Assembly (NCBI RefSeq): GCF_000237995.1
Contig: NC_016605.1
Coordinates: 992,001-1,056,000 of the forward strand
Direction of reading: 5' to 3'
DNA from: Pediococcus claussenii ATCC BAA-344
GTDB lineage: Bacteria > Bacillota > Bacilli > Lactobacillales > Lactobacillaceae
DNA length: 64,000 nt
A program made the translations under genes and the position numbers. The stretch's first letter is position 1; each line of letters begins with the position of its first letter. Shown in pieces: positions 46,879-57,469 of the stretch. Under the pieces are notes generated by a model. That model was not told the origin of the DNA. It made no database searches and saw only the letters and a program-made list of their open reading frames with translations.

Positions 46879-47853
46879 CTATGCATCTTCATTCAGAAGA
46901 TCTTTGAATAATCCGTTAACGTATTGTTCAGGATCAAAGGGACTTAAGTCCTCTACTGTTTCCCCAAGACCAACGTATTTTACGGAAAGATGTAACTGGT
47001 TCCTAATTGGCAGCACAATACCACCTTTAGCAGTTCCATCTAGTTTTGTTAAAATAATTCCGGTTACACTCGTTGTTTCCAAAAATGCTTTTGCTTGTGT
47101 CAATGCATTTTGGCCGGTTGTAGAATCTAGTACCAACAATGTTTCATGCGGTGCGTCCGAAATTTCACGGCTAATTACTCGCTTGATTTTATCAAGTTCG
47201 TTCATCAAATTAACCTTATTTTGCAAACGTCCGGCTGTATCAACTAATAATAAATCGTAATTTTCTGCCTTAGCTTTTTTTACCGCTTCGAATACAACCG
47301 CAGCGGGATCACTCTGCTCCTTACCTGCAACAACGTCGACTCCATCACGTCGACCCCATTCTTGAAGTTGTTCAATTGCACCAGCTCTAAAGGTATCACA
47401 AGCCGCAAGCAGGACTTTACGTCCACGTGCCTTGAAACGCGCTGCAAGTTTACCAATGCTAGTTGTCTTACCAACTCCGTTAACTCCAACAAATAGGAAT
47501 ACTGTTGGACCCTCTTTTGAGAAAACAAGATGATTATCTTCTTGCTTACCATTTCGTGTATATAACGATACCAATTTTCTTACAATGACTTCTGAGATCT
47601 GCTCTGGAGTAGAAACGTGTTCATACTCGATTTCATCTCTAACTTCTTCACTAATTTGAATTGCCGTATCAAATCCAACATCAGCCTCAATGAGGGTCTC
47701 TTCAAGGTCATCATAAAAATCATCATCCACACCATGAAAATCAACAAAAAGTTTTGATAACCGATTTCCAAAAGATTTTCGTGACTTTTCCAATCCTTTG
47801 TCGTATTTCTCAGCTTCTTCTTTCGATTTAGAACTTCTATTAAACCATGCCAT
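46879..47853 (-). CDS. ftsY: Signal recognition particle receptor FtsY
   Basis: GTPase receptor for Ffh at the membrane. The 324-residue protein is short, with little acidic A-domain before the NG core. G1 is GVNGVGKTTSIGKLAA near residue 124, and DTAGRLQNK and TKLDGTAKGG follow. The C-terminal GLGETVEDLSPFDPEQYV is typical of the family. It directly abuts smc (0 bp). Confidence 0.97.
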   Translation of the reverse strand: MAWFNRSSKSKEEAEKYDKGLEKSRKSFGNRLSKLFVDFHGVDDDFYDDLEETLIEADVGFDTAIQISEEVRDEIEYEHVSTPEQISEVIVRKLVSLYTRNGKQEDNHLVFSKEGPTVFLFVGVNGVGKTTSIGKLAARFKARGRKVLLAACDTFRAGAIEQLQEWGRRDGVDVVAGKEQSDPAAVVFEAVKKAKAENYDLLLVDTAGRLQNKVNLMNELDKIKRVISREISDAPHETLLVLDSTTGQNALTQAKAFLETTSVTGIILTKLDGTAKGGIVLPIRNQLHLSVKYVGLGETVEDLSPFDPEQYVNGLFKDLLNEDA

Positions 47854-50800
47854 CTATGCTAACTCCTTTTTTTGTGCCTCTTCTAATGAGACCGAAACCA
47901 TCTTAGATACTCCTGATTCCTGCATCGTAACCCCATACAACATGTCAGCTTCTACCATTGTACCCTTTCGATGGGTAATAACAATAAATTGAGTAGTATC
48001 CTTGAACGTTTTAAGATACTTTGCAAAACGACTAACATTTGCATCATCAAACGCTGCTTCGACCTCATCTAAAATACAGAACGGAACCGGACTGACCTTT
48101 AAAATCGCAAAAAGTAAGGTAATTGCCGTCAAAGATTTTTCGCCACCAGATAATAAACTGAGTCGCTGTAATTTTTTCCCAGGAGGCTGGGCCTTTATCT
48201 CAATTCCAGTGTTTAAAAGATCATCTGGGTCGGTGAGCTCAAGATGAGCTTGGCCTCCTCCAAACATCTGTTTAAACACAATTGTAAACTCATTTGCAAC
48301 CTGATCAAATGTCTCCTTAAATCTATGACTAGCTTCTCTGTCCATTTCGTCGATTGATCGGTTCAGTTGATCAGCAGAACTAGTTAAGTCGTCTTTTTGG
48401 GAGCTTAAAAAATCATATCGCTCTGAAACACGATTAAATTCATCGATTGCTCCAATATTGACAGTTCCCAACTCGGTAATCCCACGTTTTAGCAGTTTCA
48501 TTTCTTGCATTAACTTTTCTGAATCAACATCAACAAGCTCTTTACGGGCATTTTCAATGGTTGTTTCATGTTCATCTCTTAGCCTGTCGATTGCGACCTC
48601 GACGGTATTTTTAGCGATATCGCGCTGTCCTTTTTGTTGACTAAGTACATTAGTACTTTCACTTATTTGTCCACTTAACGTTTCAATTTGTGCATTCACA
48701 CGATCTAATTCATCCTGTTTTTGTACTAAGTCTGATTGTAAATCAGCAATACCCCGTTGAGTATTTTTTAGCTTCTCCTTAACGGTTTCTAAACTCTCAT
48801 TTGAATTAGTTCGTTCGATTACATCATTGCCTAATAATATTTTCTTTTTCTTATTAAGGTCCAAAAGCTTATTCTGTGAGGATTGTAATGATGATTTCAG
48901 ATTACCAATTTGTCGTTGAAGTTGGGTTAGCTGTTCATCATAACGTGTTTTTTTAATTCGTAAATTTGTTAATTGTTGATTTCTTTTTTCCTCTGATTCT
49001 GAACTTGCATCCAGAATAGATTGCTTTTCTTTAGTTTCAGCTTTAATTTTTGAAATCTGTACTTCAAGTGCCGACTCTTTGTCATTCAAATCCAATTCAT
49101 TTTTTACCTGAACGTCACCACTAAGATTACGTAGCTCAAACTCAGATCCACTAATTTGCCTTTTTAAAACTAAAATCCGTTCATTTGCCAACTGGAGTTC
49201 ATTTTTTCGATCGTTCAATGCTGCTTTAACTTCTGATTGTCTAGCTTCAATGGCATCTAGTTTATTTTTTAACTCACGTCCTTCGTGCTGCAATTCTTGC
49301 GTTTTGCTCTCTTTAAGAATAACCTCTTCCTCAGATTGATTAATCGTGTCCCGAAGGTCAGCGATCTCCTTATCCTGCGCTAACAATCCTTTACGATTAT
49401 TTTTGGTAGCCCCGCCACTCATTGTTCCACCAGCATTAATCACGTCCCCGTCCAGTGTCACAATACGAGCACGATACCTAATCTGATTAGCAATCTTTGT
49501 CCCATTATCTAAATTATCAACAATCAAAGTCGTGCCCAATAGATATTTAGCAACATTTATAAATTTATCTTGAACGTGAACCAGTTCGGCTGCAATGCCT
49601 AGGAATCCCTGTGAATTCATGGAAGCTTCTCGCACTCCAGTCGCTAGGGAACGCGCTTTCAAAACATTGACCGGAAGAAAAGTGGCTCTTCCTAAACGAT
49701 TTGTCCGTAAATAATTAATGACTGTTTTAGCAGTTTGTTCGTTATCAGTTACAATATTTTGCAATTGATTTCCCAACGCCGTTTCAATGGATACCACATA
49801 TTGCGACGGTACTGAAATTATTTCTGAAACCGGACCGATAATTCCTGTAAAACGATCCCTTTTTTGTAGAGCAACCTTCGCTCCTTGATAATAACCAGCA
49901 TATTCATCTTTAAGATTGTTTAAACTGTTAAAACGCGCCTTAAATTGTTGTAACTCTCCCGATTTATGCAACCACTCACTGCGCACCTGTTGATATTCCT
50001 GATTAATCTTCACGCCCTTGACTGAAATTTCCTTCTTTTCATCTTCAATTGTCTGAAGATCGGATTGAATTGTATCAACAACATTCGTTAGATCTGTAAT
50101 TTTTGTTTCTTGTTGCTGTTGTTGTATTTTCAAACTATTTAATTCTTCTTCAATACGAGTAACCTGTTTAGAAGAACGTACCTCGCTTTTTTTTAGAAAG
50201 GAACGTTCATTTCGGACCGAAGTTAATTCCTGCAATACATCCATGTATGTAGCCCTCAGGCCGTCAATTTGGTGTTGTAACTTATTTGCATCAAACGTCT
50301 TAGAGAGATTCATTAAGTCTGCAATTTGTCCCGATAGCTTGTTAACCTCTTGCTCAAGTACTTCCTGATCCTTATTTTCAGCTTGCAATTGTTGTTTAGA
50401 CTTCGAAATATCCTGTTGAACTATAACAATCTCGTCATCAAGGCTCTTAATTTGGTTTGTACGATACTTTTCTCTTTCAACTGCTAAATTCTTAACACCC
50501 GTAATTTGTTCTTCTTTCCTTGTGAGTTCAACAATCACATTTTGCAAGCTGTCCTTTTTTTGAGTTAAAAGAGTTATCTGTTGTCTTAAACTATCGCGCA
50601 GATGTTCTTGCTTGCTTAAGGTATGTCGAAATTCTTGTAACGTAACATCTGTTTCTTTTATCGTTTTTGAGAGGTTAGTGCTCTTTTCAGAATTAGCATC
50701 TATTGTTCTAATCAGCCTTGTTCGATCTAAAATATCATATCGTGTTTTTTGCTCAATAAAATCCTTTGCTAAACTAGCTTGTTCTTCCAGTGGATTACGC

Positions 50801-51402
50801 TGCTTATCAAGTTCATTAATTAAATCATTAACACGTTTTAAATATTCACTCGTTTTACCAAGCTCATTTTCAGCTTTTATTTTATTTTGTTTATACTCTA
50901 AAACACCAGCGACCTCTTCAATAATTGCACGCCTGTCTTCAGGTTTACTGCTAAAAATTGATTCCACTCGTCCCTGGGAAATTATTGAAAAAGATTCTTT
51001 TCCTAACCCTGTATCAATAAATAAATTCAAAATATCACGTAAGCGACAATCGTTTCGATTAATTTGATACTGACTTTCTCCGTTACGATAAAGCTTTCGC
51101 GAAATCATCACTTCAGAAAATTCTGATTTCAAAAAGTGATCAGTATTATCAAAAATAGCCGTAACAGAAGCTCTTGCTAAAGGCTTTCGTGTTTCAGTTC
51201 CTGAAAAGATAACATCGGGCATTTTACCGCCTCGTAGGCTCTTAGCAGACTGTTCTCCCATTACCCATCTGATCGCCTCAGTAATATTACTTTTACCAGA
51301 TCCATTAGGACCAACAATTCCTGTTATTCCATTTTGAAATTTAATTTCAGTTTTATCTGCAAAAGATTTGAAGCCACTAATTTCAATTGATTTTAACTTC
51401 AT
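47854..51402 (-). CDS. smc: Chromosome partition protein SMC
   Basis: ATPase of the SMC-ScpAB condensin. The 1182 residues have Walker A GPNGSGKSN near 32, a long coiled coil (about 165-500) and the hinge (about 515-640, with GFLGIAAELV and the conserved GGTMSGGA). The return coil (about 660-1020) leads to the signature LSGGEKSLTA and Walker B CILDEVEAAFDD. AGGAATTAGG lies before the ATG. It is between rnc and ftsY as in other Firmicutes. Confidence 0.97.
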   Translation of the reverse strand: MKLKSIEISGFKSFADKTEIKFQNGITGIVGPNGSGKSNITEAIRWVMGEQSAKSLRGGKMPDVIFSGTETRKPLARASVTAIFDNTDHFLKSEFSEVMISRKLYRNGESQYQINRNDCRLRDILNLFIDTGLGKESFSIISQGRVESIFSSKPEDRRAIIEEVAGVLEYKQNKIKAENELGKTSEYLKRVNDLINELDKQRNPLEEQASLAKDFIEQKTRYDILDRTRLIRTIDANSEKSTNLSKTIKETDVTLQEFRHTLSKQEHLRDSLRQQITLLTQKKDSLQNVIVELTRKEEQITGVKNLAVEREKYRTNQIKSLDDEIVIVQQDISKSKQQLQAENKDQEVLEQEVNKLSGQIADLMNLSKTFDANKLQHQIDGLRATYMDVLQELTSVRNERSFLKKSEVRSSKQVTRIEEELNSLKIQQQQQETKITDLTNVVDTIQSDLQTIEDEKKEISVKGVKINQEYQQVRSEWLHKSGELQQFKARFNSLNNLKDEYAGYYQGAKVALQKRDRFTGIIGPVSEIISVPSQYVVSIETALGNQLQNIVTDNEQTAKTVINYLRTNRLGRATFLPVNVLKARSLATGVREASMNSQGFLGIAAELVHVQDKFINVAKYLLGTTLIVDNLDNGTKIANQIRYRARIVTLDGDVINAGGTMSGGATKNNRKGLLAQDKEIADLRDTINQSEEEVILKESKTQELQHEGRELKNKLDAIEARQSEVKAALNDRKNELQLANERILVLKRQISGSEFELRNLSGDVQVKNELDLNDKESALEVQISKIKAETKEKQSILDASSESEEKRNQQLTNLRIKKTRYDEQLTQLQRQIGNLKSSLQSSQNKLLDLNKKKKILLGNDVIERTNSNESLETVKEKLKNTQRGIADLQSDLVQKQDELDRVNAQIETLSGQISESTNVLSQQKGQRDIAKNTVEVAIDRLRDEHETTIENARKELVDVDSEKLMQEMKLLKRGITELGTVNIGAIDEFNRVSERYDFLSSQKDDLTSSADQLNRSIDEMDREASHRFKETFDQVANEFTIVFKQMFGGGQAHLELTDPDDLLNTGIEIKAQPPGKKLQRLSLLSGGEKSLTAITLLFAILKVSPVPFCILDEVEAAFDDANVSRFAKYLKTFKDTTQFIVITHRKGTMVEADMLYGVTMQESGVSKMVSVSLEEAQKKELA

Positions 51403-51414
51403 ATAACCTAATTC

Positions 51415-52113
51415 CTATTTTTTACTTTTTATCTGCTGTAAGGCCTTATTAGCAGCATTTTGTTCAGCTAACTTTTTGGATGTTCCTTTACCTCGCGAAA
51501 GCTTTTTCCCGTCGGCTATCAATTCAACCTCAAAAACACGATCATTTTCACCACCAGTTTCAGCAATCAACTGATAATCAATATCGACGTCACCATGCAC
51601 CTGTAAAACTTCCTGAAGCTCACTTTTATGATCGATAACGTGATCAAACCGTCCTTCATCTAGCTTAGGAAAAATCACCTTTTGAACAAATTCCTCAACA
51701 GCATCACGGCCCTGATCCAAATAAAGTGCACCAGTAAATGATTCAAAAATATCACAAAGAAGTGAAGAACGTTGTCTTGCCCCTGATAATTCCTCACCTT
51801 TGCCTAAACGGATATACCGATCAAAATGGCATTCTTTAGCAAAATCACTAAAACTATCCTCTTTAACCATTGCAGCCCGTAATCTTGTTAATTTTCCTTG
51901 TGGCATTTCTGGATACCTTTTGAATAAATATTCAGAAACCACAATCTGTAAAACAGCATCACCTAAAAATTCAATTCGCTCGTAAAATTTAAGTCCTTGA
52001 TTAGGATGTTCATTTACATATGATGCCTGTGTGAACGCTTCGTCCAACAAATCATGATTATTAAAATGAATATTAAAATTTTGTGCTAAATCATCTTCTA
52101 AAGCTTTTATCAT
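51415..52113 (-). CDS. rnc: Ribonuclease III
   Basis: Cuts double-stranded RNA in rRNA and mRNA processing. The 232-residue protein has the catalytic signature ERIEFLGDAVLQ near residue 45, the second acidic site DIFESFTGALYLD near 118, and a C-terminal dsRNA-binding domain ending GKGTSKKLAEQNAANKALQQI. AAGGAGCAATA precedes the ATG. Confidence 0.97.
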   Translation of the reverse strand: MIKALEDDLAQNFNIHFNNHDLLDEAFTQASYVNEHPNQGLKFYERIEFLGDAVLQIVVSEYLFKRYPEMPQGKLTRLRAAMVKEDSFSDFAKECHFDRYIRLGKGEELSGARQRSSLLCDIFESFTGALYLDQGRDAVEEFVQKVIFPKLDEGRFDHVIDHKSELQEVLQVHGDVDIDYQLIAETGGENDRVFEVELIADGKKLSRGKGTSKKLAEQNAANKALQQIKSKK

Positions 52114-52179
52114 TATTGCTCCTTTTTAATTTATAAGAGTTTAACTTTTATTAACCATCATTTTGGGTTTGAATGCAAA

Positions 52180-52222
52180 AAAGAAGTTTGAAGCAAAAAC
52201 TAGTTTTGTCTCAAACACCTTT
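52180..52222 (-). terminator. Terminator downstream of acpP
   Basis: GTTTGAGACAAAACTAGTTT... forms a stem with TTGCTTCAAAC, followed by TTCTTTTTT on the minus strand, in the acpP-rnc gap. Confidence 0.85.
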
Positions 52223-52234
52223 TAACATTATCAT

Positions 52235-52477
52235 TTATTTTTGGTGACTTTCGATATAGTCTACTGCATCCCCAACAGTGTTTAACTGTTCAGCATCTTC
52301 ATCAGAAATGTCGGCACCAAATGTATCTTCAAGCTCTAACACGAATTCGACAACATCAATTGAATCTGCATCCAAATCCGTTTTAAAATTTAAGGCGTTT
52401 GTTACCTTGTCACGATCAATCTCAAATCGATCTGCTAAAATATCAGCAATTTTATTAAAAATTTCTTCTTTTGTCAT
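52235..52477 (-). CDS. acpP: Acyl carrier protein
   Basis: Carries acyl chains on a phosphopantetheine arm. The 80-residue acidic protein has the attachment Ser in DLDADSIDVVEFVLELEDTF. It follows plsX, the acyl-ACP phosphotransacylase, after 82 bp. That gap holds an AT-rich inverted repeat (about 52507-52535) of unknown role. Confidence 0.96.
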   Translation of the reverse strand: MTKEEIFNKIADILADRFEIDRDKVTNALNFKTDLDADSIDVVEFVLELEDTFGADISDEDAEQLNTVGDAVDYIESHQK

Positions 52478-52559
52478 AGTGTACTCCCTGTTTAATTAGT
52501 TCCATACTCTAATATTTTAATATTTTTAAATATTAGTGTCTAGCTAAACCGTAATAACT

Positions 52560-53582
52560 TTATTCTTTTTCTTCCTGCCTACTTTGATGTGTTTCAAAGT
52601 AGTCTGAAAGATTCTTAGTAATTCGGGAATCTACCATGGTTGTTAGTTGACGTAACGCATTTTTAACCTGCTCCTCGTTACTTGATCCGTGTGCTTTCAC
52701 CACTGGAGCTTTTACTCCTAACAAGACCGCACCACCGTGTTTTGAATAATCCATTTTATCCTGAACTTCTTTGAAGGAATTCTTAAGCAATAATCCCCCT
52801 AATTTACCGGAAACCCCACTATCCAAAATAGCATGTTTAATTAGCTTTAACATTGACAGCGCCGTTCCTTCAGTATTTTTTAATACCGCATTTCCAGTGA
52901 AACCGTCTGTAACAACAACATCTGCCGTTCCATTTAGAAGCTCTCGTGATTCAATGTTACCTACAAAATTAATTGAATCATCCGCTTCTAACAGCTGATA
53001 AGCTTCTTTATGAATTCGGTCACCTTTATCGTATTCTGTACCATTATTCAAAAGTGCAATTCTTGGATTTGTGACTTGCATAACATTGCAACTATAAAAA
53101 TTCCCTAGAACAGCAAACTCATGTAAATTTTTGGCCTTACTTTCAGCGTTAGCGCCGACGTCTAACATTGTAAAACTATCTTGTGCACCTTCAAGGCTAG
53201 GCAAAGTGGTCGTCATACCTGGACGATCTACGCCCTTAATACGGCCAATTACAAATAATCCGGCAGCCAATAATGCTCCAGTATTACCTGCGGAAAATAA
53301 TGCATCTGCATCTCCATTTTTAACCGCTTGAGCTGCCATCACCATTGACGAATTCTTCTTCTTTCTTACCGCTCTAACAGGCTCATCTTCCATTGTTATA
53401 ACTTCATCAGTGTGTACAATGGTTATATTTTTAAAATCAGAAACGTATTTTTGAATTTCCTCTTTTTTTCCAAACAAAACAAATTCAACATCACTCAACT
53501 CTTCACGAGCTGCAACTACACCTTTAACAATTTCTTCTGGAGCGTTATCTCCACCCATAGCGTCAACAGCTATTTTAATCAT
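52560..53582 (-). CDS. plsX: Phosphate acyltransferase PlsX
   Basis: Makes acyl-phosphate from acyl-ACP for PlsY. The 340-residue protein has AVDAMGGDNAPEEIVKG at the start, AVRKKKNSSMVMAAQ, the glycine-rich SAGNTGALLAAGLFVIGRI and VVTDGFTGNAVLKN. ATG 53582 lies 6 nt after GGAGATTGTG; a GTG one codon upstream is closer than ideal. It sits between recG and acpP. Confidence 0.96.
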   Translation of the reverse strand: MIKIAVDAMGGDNAPEEIVKGVVAAREELSDVEFVLFGKKEEIQKYVSDFKNITIVHTDEVITMEDEPVRAVRKKKNSSMVMAAQAVKNGDADALFSAGNTGALLAAGLFVIGRIKGVDRPGMTTTLPSLEGAQDSFTMLDVGANAESKAKNLHEFAVLGNFYSCNVMQVTNPRIALLNNGTEYDKGDRIHKEAYQLLEADDSINFVGNIESRELLNGTADVVVTDGFTGNAVLKNTEGTALSMLKLIKHAILDSGVSGKLGGLLLKNSFKEVQDKMDYSKHGGAVLLGVKAPVVKAHGSSNEEQVKNALRQLTTMVDSRITKNLSDYFETHQSRQEEKE

Positions 53583-53593
53583 CACAATCTCCT

Positions 53594-55630
53594 TTAGTCC
53601 AAATCTTGATTAATTTTTAAACCTTTAGTTACAAAACTTGCTAAGTTTTGATACTTAGAAATTTTTTGCCAGTTGCTTATATTTACAATTTTACTAGCCT
53701 CTAATTGTGCAGTCTGAAGAGCACCAATATCAACAACTGGATCCCCAACTTTAAAAATTGGTGTCCCAGATTGTTGTTTTCCAAAAATATCACCTTGTCC
53801 ACGCATTTTTAAATCTGCTTCAGAAATTTCAAAACCATCATTCGTTTCCACCATAATCTGCATCCGTTCTCGCCCAGTTTGGCTTTTAGGATCAGCTACC
53901 AAAATACAGAATGCTTGAGCATCACCACGCCCAACACGACCTCGTAGCTGGTGCAACTGTGCAAGTCCAAATCGATCAGCATCCTGAATGACCATGACGG
54001 TCGCATTAGGTACGTCAACTCCAACTTCAATTACGGTTGTTGACACTAACCCTTGGAACTTTCCATCTTTGAAATCAGACATGATTTGATCTTTTTCTTC
54101 AGAGGTCATTCTACCATGAAGCAACGCCACCTTAAACTCGGGTGCAAAATCCTTTTGTAAATCTTCAAAAAGGGCCGTTGCATTTTGAAGATCCATCGCT
54201 TCAGATTCCTCAATTAGAGGAGTTACAACGAATGCCTGGTGACCCTTTTTAAACTCTTTTAGCATAAATCCTAAAACTTTATTCCATTCGCCACCTTTTA
54301 ACCAGGTAGTTTTAATCGTTTTACGTCCACTTGGTAACTGATCAATAATTGAAACATCCATTTCTCCATAGGTTGTAATAGCCAAAGTTCTTGGTATCGG
54401 AGTTGCTGTCATCGCTAAGGTATCGGGATTTTGCCCCTTTTCACGTAACATCTTACGTTGCTTAACACCAAAACGATGTTGCTCATCAGTTATAACTAAA
54501 CCTAAATCTTTAAATTCAACATCTCCTTGAATTAGTGCATGCGTTCCCACAACGATATTAACTAAGCCTGCATTCACTTTTTCAAGAAGTGCATCACGCA
54601 CTTTTTTCCTCGTTCCTCCAACTAACAACCCAACGGTTACTCCAGTACCCTTAAAAAAGCGGGCCAAATTATTCGCATGTTGTTCGGCAAGAATTTCTGT
54701 GGGTGCCATTAAAACAGCTTGTTTTCCCGCTGTTACAGCAGCATACATCGCAATTGCCGCGACAACTGTTTTTCCACTACCAACATCGCCTTGAAGCAAT
54801 CGATTCATATGAACTGGGTTATTCATGTCCCGAAGGATTTCTTTTGTAACACGTAATTGTGCGCTTGTCAGAGGAAATGGTAATTGCCGAATAAAATCTT
54901 TAATAACGTTATCATCATAATCTAAAGGAATTCCGTCACTAGATTTATCCCTTTGTTTCATCCATTGCAATCCAATTTGAAACTCCAAAAACTCTTCAAA
55001 TTTGGCCGTTCGACGTGCATTTTTTACTAAAACGGGGTCGGCAGGAAAATGCAGACTTTCTATCATTTGTTTCCTGTGTAAAAGACGATATTTGCTAATT
55101 AAATCAGACGGTACAATATCGTTAATTAAGGATCCATATTGTTTAAATGCGTCTTTAACCAGTTGCTGGATCGTTGCCTGTCTAATCTTTTTACTGGCAG
55201 GATACACTGCTTTATACTCATTAGTACTTTCACTAACAATAATTTTAATCCCTGTAAGACTCCTTCGCTTGGCATCCCAGCGCCCATATACGATTAATTC
55301 ACGCTCAACTTGCACCTGACTCTTAATCCACGGCTGGTTAAAAAAGGTGACCATAACTGATTCAGATCCAATTAATAAACGGAAATTAACTCTAACTTTC
55401 TGTCTACCAAAGCGAACGATTGTAGGATCAGCGGCTACGATCCCTTTAAAGGTCACTTTTTGTTGATCTTCTACTTGGCTTGGGTCCTGGATTGATAAAT
55501 CTTCATAACGAAACGGAAAATACGTCAACAAGTCTTCAATTGTAAGAACATCTAACTCAGCTAATGCTTGTTGCCGTTTAGGACCAACACCTGGCAACAC
55601 CTGAACTGAATCATACAGACTTTGCACCAT
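53594..55630 (-). CDS. recG: ATP-dependent DNA helicase RecG
   Basis: Reverses stalled forks and processes recombination intermediates. The 678-residue protein has an N-terminal wedge/OB domain (about 60-155) and helicase motifs RLLQGDVGSGKTVVA near 280, ITDEQHRFG near 381 and MTATPIPRTLAI. QLRGRVGRG lies near 590. Length is normal. AGGAGG precedes the ATG. Confidence 0.97.
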   Translation of the reverse strand: MVQSLYDSVQVLPGVGPKRQQALAELDVLTIEDLLTYFPFRYEDLSIQDPSQVEDQQKVTFKGIVAADPTIVRFGRQKVRVNFRLLIGSESVMVTFFNQPWIKSQVQVERELIVYGRWDAKRRSLTGIKIIVSESTNEYKAVYPASKKIRQATIQQLVKDAFKQYGSLINDIVPSDLISKYRLLHRKQMIESLHFPADPVLVKNARRTAKFEEFLEFQIGLQWMKQRDKSSDGIPLDYDDNVIKDFIRQLPFPLTSAQLRVTKEILRDMNNPVHMNRLLQGDVGSGKTVVAAIAMYAAVTAGKQAVLMAPTEILAEQHANNLARFFKGTGVTVGLLVGGTRKKVRDALLEKVNAGLVNIVVGTHALIQGDVEFKDLGLVITDEQHRFGVKQRKMLREKGQNPDTLAMTATPIPRTLAITTYGEMDVSIIDQLPSGRKTIKTTWLKGGEWNKVLGFMLKEFKKGHQAFVVTPLIEESEAMDLQNATALFEDLQKDFAPEFKVALLHGRMTSEEKDQIMSDFKDGKFQGLVSTTVIEVGVDVPNATVMVIQDADRFGLAQLHQLRGRVGRGDAQAFCILVADPKSQTGRERMQIMVETNDGFEISEADLKMRGQGDIFGKQQSGTPIFKVGDPVVDIGALQTAQLEASKIVNISNWQKISKYQNLASFVTKGLKINQDLD

Positions 55631-55677
55631 TATTCCGTTTCCTCCTATGCTCCTATGACTAATGAAAAATTAGAAAC

Positions 55678-55717
55678 GAACGACGAATGATTCTGAGATT
55701 AAAATCATTCGCCGTTC
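55678..55717 (-). terminator. Terminator of the asp23-fakA unit
   Basis: GAACGGCGAATGATT pairs with AATCATTCGTCGTTC around a 10-nt loop and GTTTCTAATTTTT follows; one mismatch in the 15-bp stem. Confidence 0.9.
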
Positions 55718-55750
55718 CCTTTTAGACTGTTAAGAATCGTTAACAGTACG

Positions 55751-57442
55751 CTATTCAACCGAAATTAAAAATGGATAAACTGGTTGATCACCCTCATGAA
55801 TTTCAACTTCCAGATCATCATCCAGGTCTAGAATTTCATTTTGTAACATTTCTGCTTCATTCATACTAGAATTTTCGCCATAAATAATTGTTACGATCTC
55901 ACTATCCTCATCAAGCATTCGCTTAACCATATCAATAGTAGCTTGCATCATATCAGGATTAGTATTAACAATTTCTCCGTCAATTAATCCCATATAATCG
56001 TTTTTCTTGATGGTCCTGCCATCTAGAGTTGTATCTCGGACAGCGATCGTTACTTGTCCGCTCTTAACCGTATCCAAATTATCTTCCATTCGTTCTCTAT
56101 TTTCACTGAGGCCATCATCAGGATTGAATTCAAGCATTGCAGCCATTCCCTGCGAAATAGTTCTGCTGTGCACAATTTCAGCTGGAATATTTGATACTTC
56201 CACTGCTTGTTCAGCAGCTAAAAATATATTTTTATTATTTGGTAAAATGATTGCTTTCTTTGCACCTGATTGATTAATTCTTTCAACGATATCAGCTGTG
56301 CTAGGATTCATTGTCTGACCGCCACTGATAATATGCGTAACTCCTAAGCTTTTGAAAAGTTCAGAGATTCCTTTACCTGGTGAAATTGCAATTACTGCAG
56401 TATCGACAGAAATTTCTTTTTCTGATGCAACTTCGTCGTCAGCCACATCTTGTTCCATAATTTCTTCTTGTTGCCACCGCATATTATCAATTTTAATATT
56501 TAAAAGATCACCAAATTGTTGCCCCCAAGCTAAAACATCTCCGGGATGTTCAGTATGAACATGGACTTTAACAACTTCGTCATCATTGACTACTAACAGT
56601 GAATCTCCTTTATCAGCTAAATAATTATAGAAGGTATCGTAGTCAAATTCTTGTTTAACTTGCTTTCCTTTTCCAATTCTAACCATTACCTGAGTACAGT
56701 ATCCAAATTGAATATCTTCTGGATTAATCTTTCCTTGAACACTTTGATGATGTTTTGCCTCAACCATTTCATTCATCTGCTCTGAATCAGGCTGATATTC
56801 CCGCTCATCTGAAATATCTTTTCCGTTTAATACATCACTAAAAGCATCAAAAACAAAAACTAATCCCTGACCACCAGAATCAACTACACCCACTTCTTTC
56901 AATACCGGAAGTAATTCAGTTGTGGTTTTAAGAGCCGCTTTAGACGCAGTATCAATAGCCATCATTACTTCAGCCACATTATCCGTCTCATTTGCTTTAG
57001 TCATACCAGCTTTAGCCGCTTCTCGTACAACTGTGAGGATAGTACCCTCAGTCGGCTTCATAACAGCCTTATATGCAGTCTGCGCACCATCAGCAACCGC
57101 TTGTGCAAGATCACTAGCACTCAAGCTAACTTTATTCTCCACACTTTTTGAAAAGCCACGAAAAATTTGCGATAAAATAACGCCTGAATTACCCCGTGCT
57201 CCCATCAACAATCCCTTAGCTAATGCACCTGCTAATACACCAATCTCATTGCTTGGCTCATCAGCTTCATACTTAGCACCGCTTTCTAGAGAAAGACTCA
57301 TATTTGTTCCAGTATCACCATCAGGTACCGGAAAAACATTCAAAGAGTTGATAAACTCCGCATTTGCTTTTAGACGATTAGCACTAGCTTGAACCATTGT
57401 GTTAAAAACATCGTTAGTAATTAAAGTAGTAACAGCTTCCAA
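55751..57442 (-). CDS. fakA: Fatty acid kinase catalytic subunit FakA
   Basis: Phosphorylates exogenous fatty acids held by FakB partners, producing acyl-phosphate for PlsY. The 563-residue protein has an N-terminal DhaL-like ATP domain with the Asp motif VPDGDTGTNMSLSL near residue 40, MGARGNSGVILSQIFRG, and SGGQGL. A central domain and a C-terminal DegV-like domain (about 350-563) follow. The start is TTG at 57442 with GGAGGA. It follows asp23, as in most Firmicutes. Confidence 0.95.
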   Translation of the reverse strand: MEAVTTLITNDVFNTMVQASANRLKANAEFINSLNVFPVPDGDTGTNMSLSLESGAKYEADEPSNEIGVLAGALAKGLLMGARGNSGVILSQIFRGFSKSVENKVSLSASDLAQAVADGAQTAYKAVMKPTEGTILTVVREAAKAGMTKANETDNVAEVMMAIDTASKAALKTTTELLPVLKEVGVVDSGGQGLVFVFDAFSDVLNGKDISDEREYQPDSEQMNEMVEAKHHQSVQGKINPEDIQFGYCTQVMVRIGKGKQVKQEFDYDTFYNYLADKGDSLLVVNDDEVVKVHVHTEHPGDVLAWGQQFGDLLNIKIDNMRWQQEEIMEQDVADDEVASEKEISVDTAVIAISPGKGISELFKSLGVTHIISGGQTMNPSTADIVERINQSGAKKAIILPNNKNIFLAAEQAVEVSNIPAEIVHSRTISQGMAAMLEFNPDDGLSENRERMEDNLDTVKSGQVTIAVRDTTLDGRTIKKNDYMGLIDGEIVNTNPDMMQATIDMVKRMLDEDSEIVTIIYGENSSMNEAEMLQNEILDLDDDLEVEIHEGDQPVYPFLISVE

Positions 57443-57469
57443 TTAATATTTCCTCCTCGTCCAAACGAC

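Noticed and set aside
50612-51067. Plus-strand open frame of 151 codons
   Set aside because: Antisense to the head and first coiled coil of smc; no ribosome-binding site or recognisable domain.
52500-52540. FapR or FabT operator upstream of acpP
   Set aside because: The AT-rich inverted repeat matches neither consensus well enough to call.
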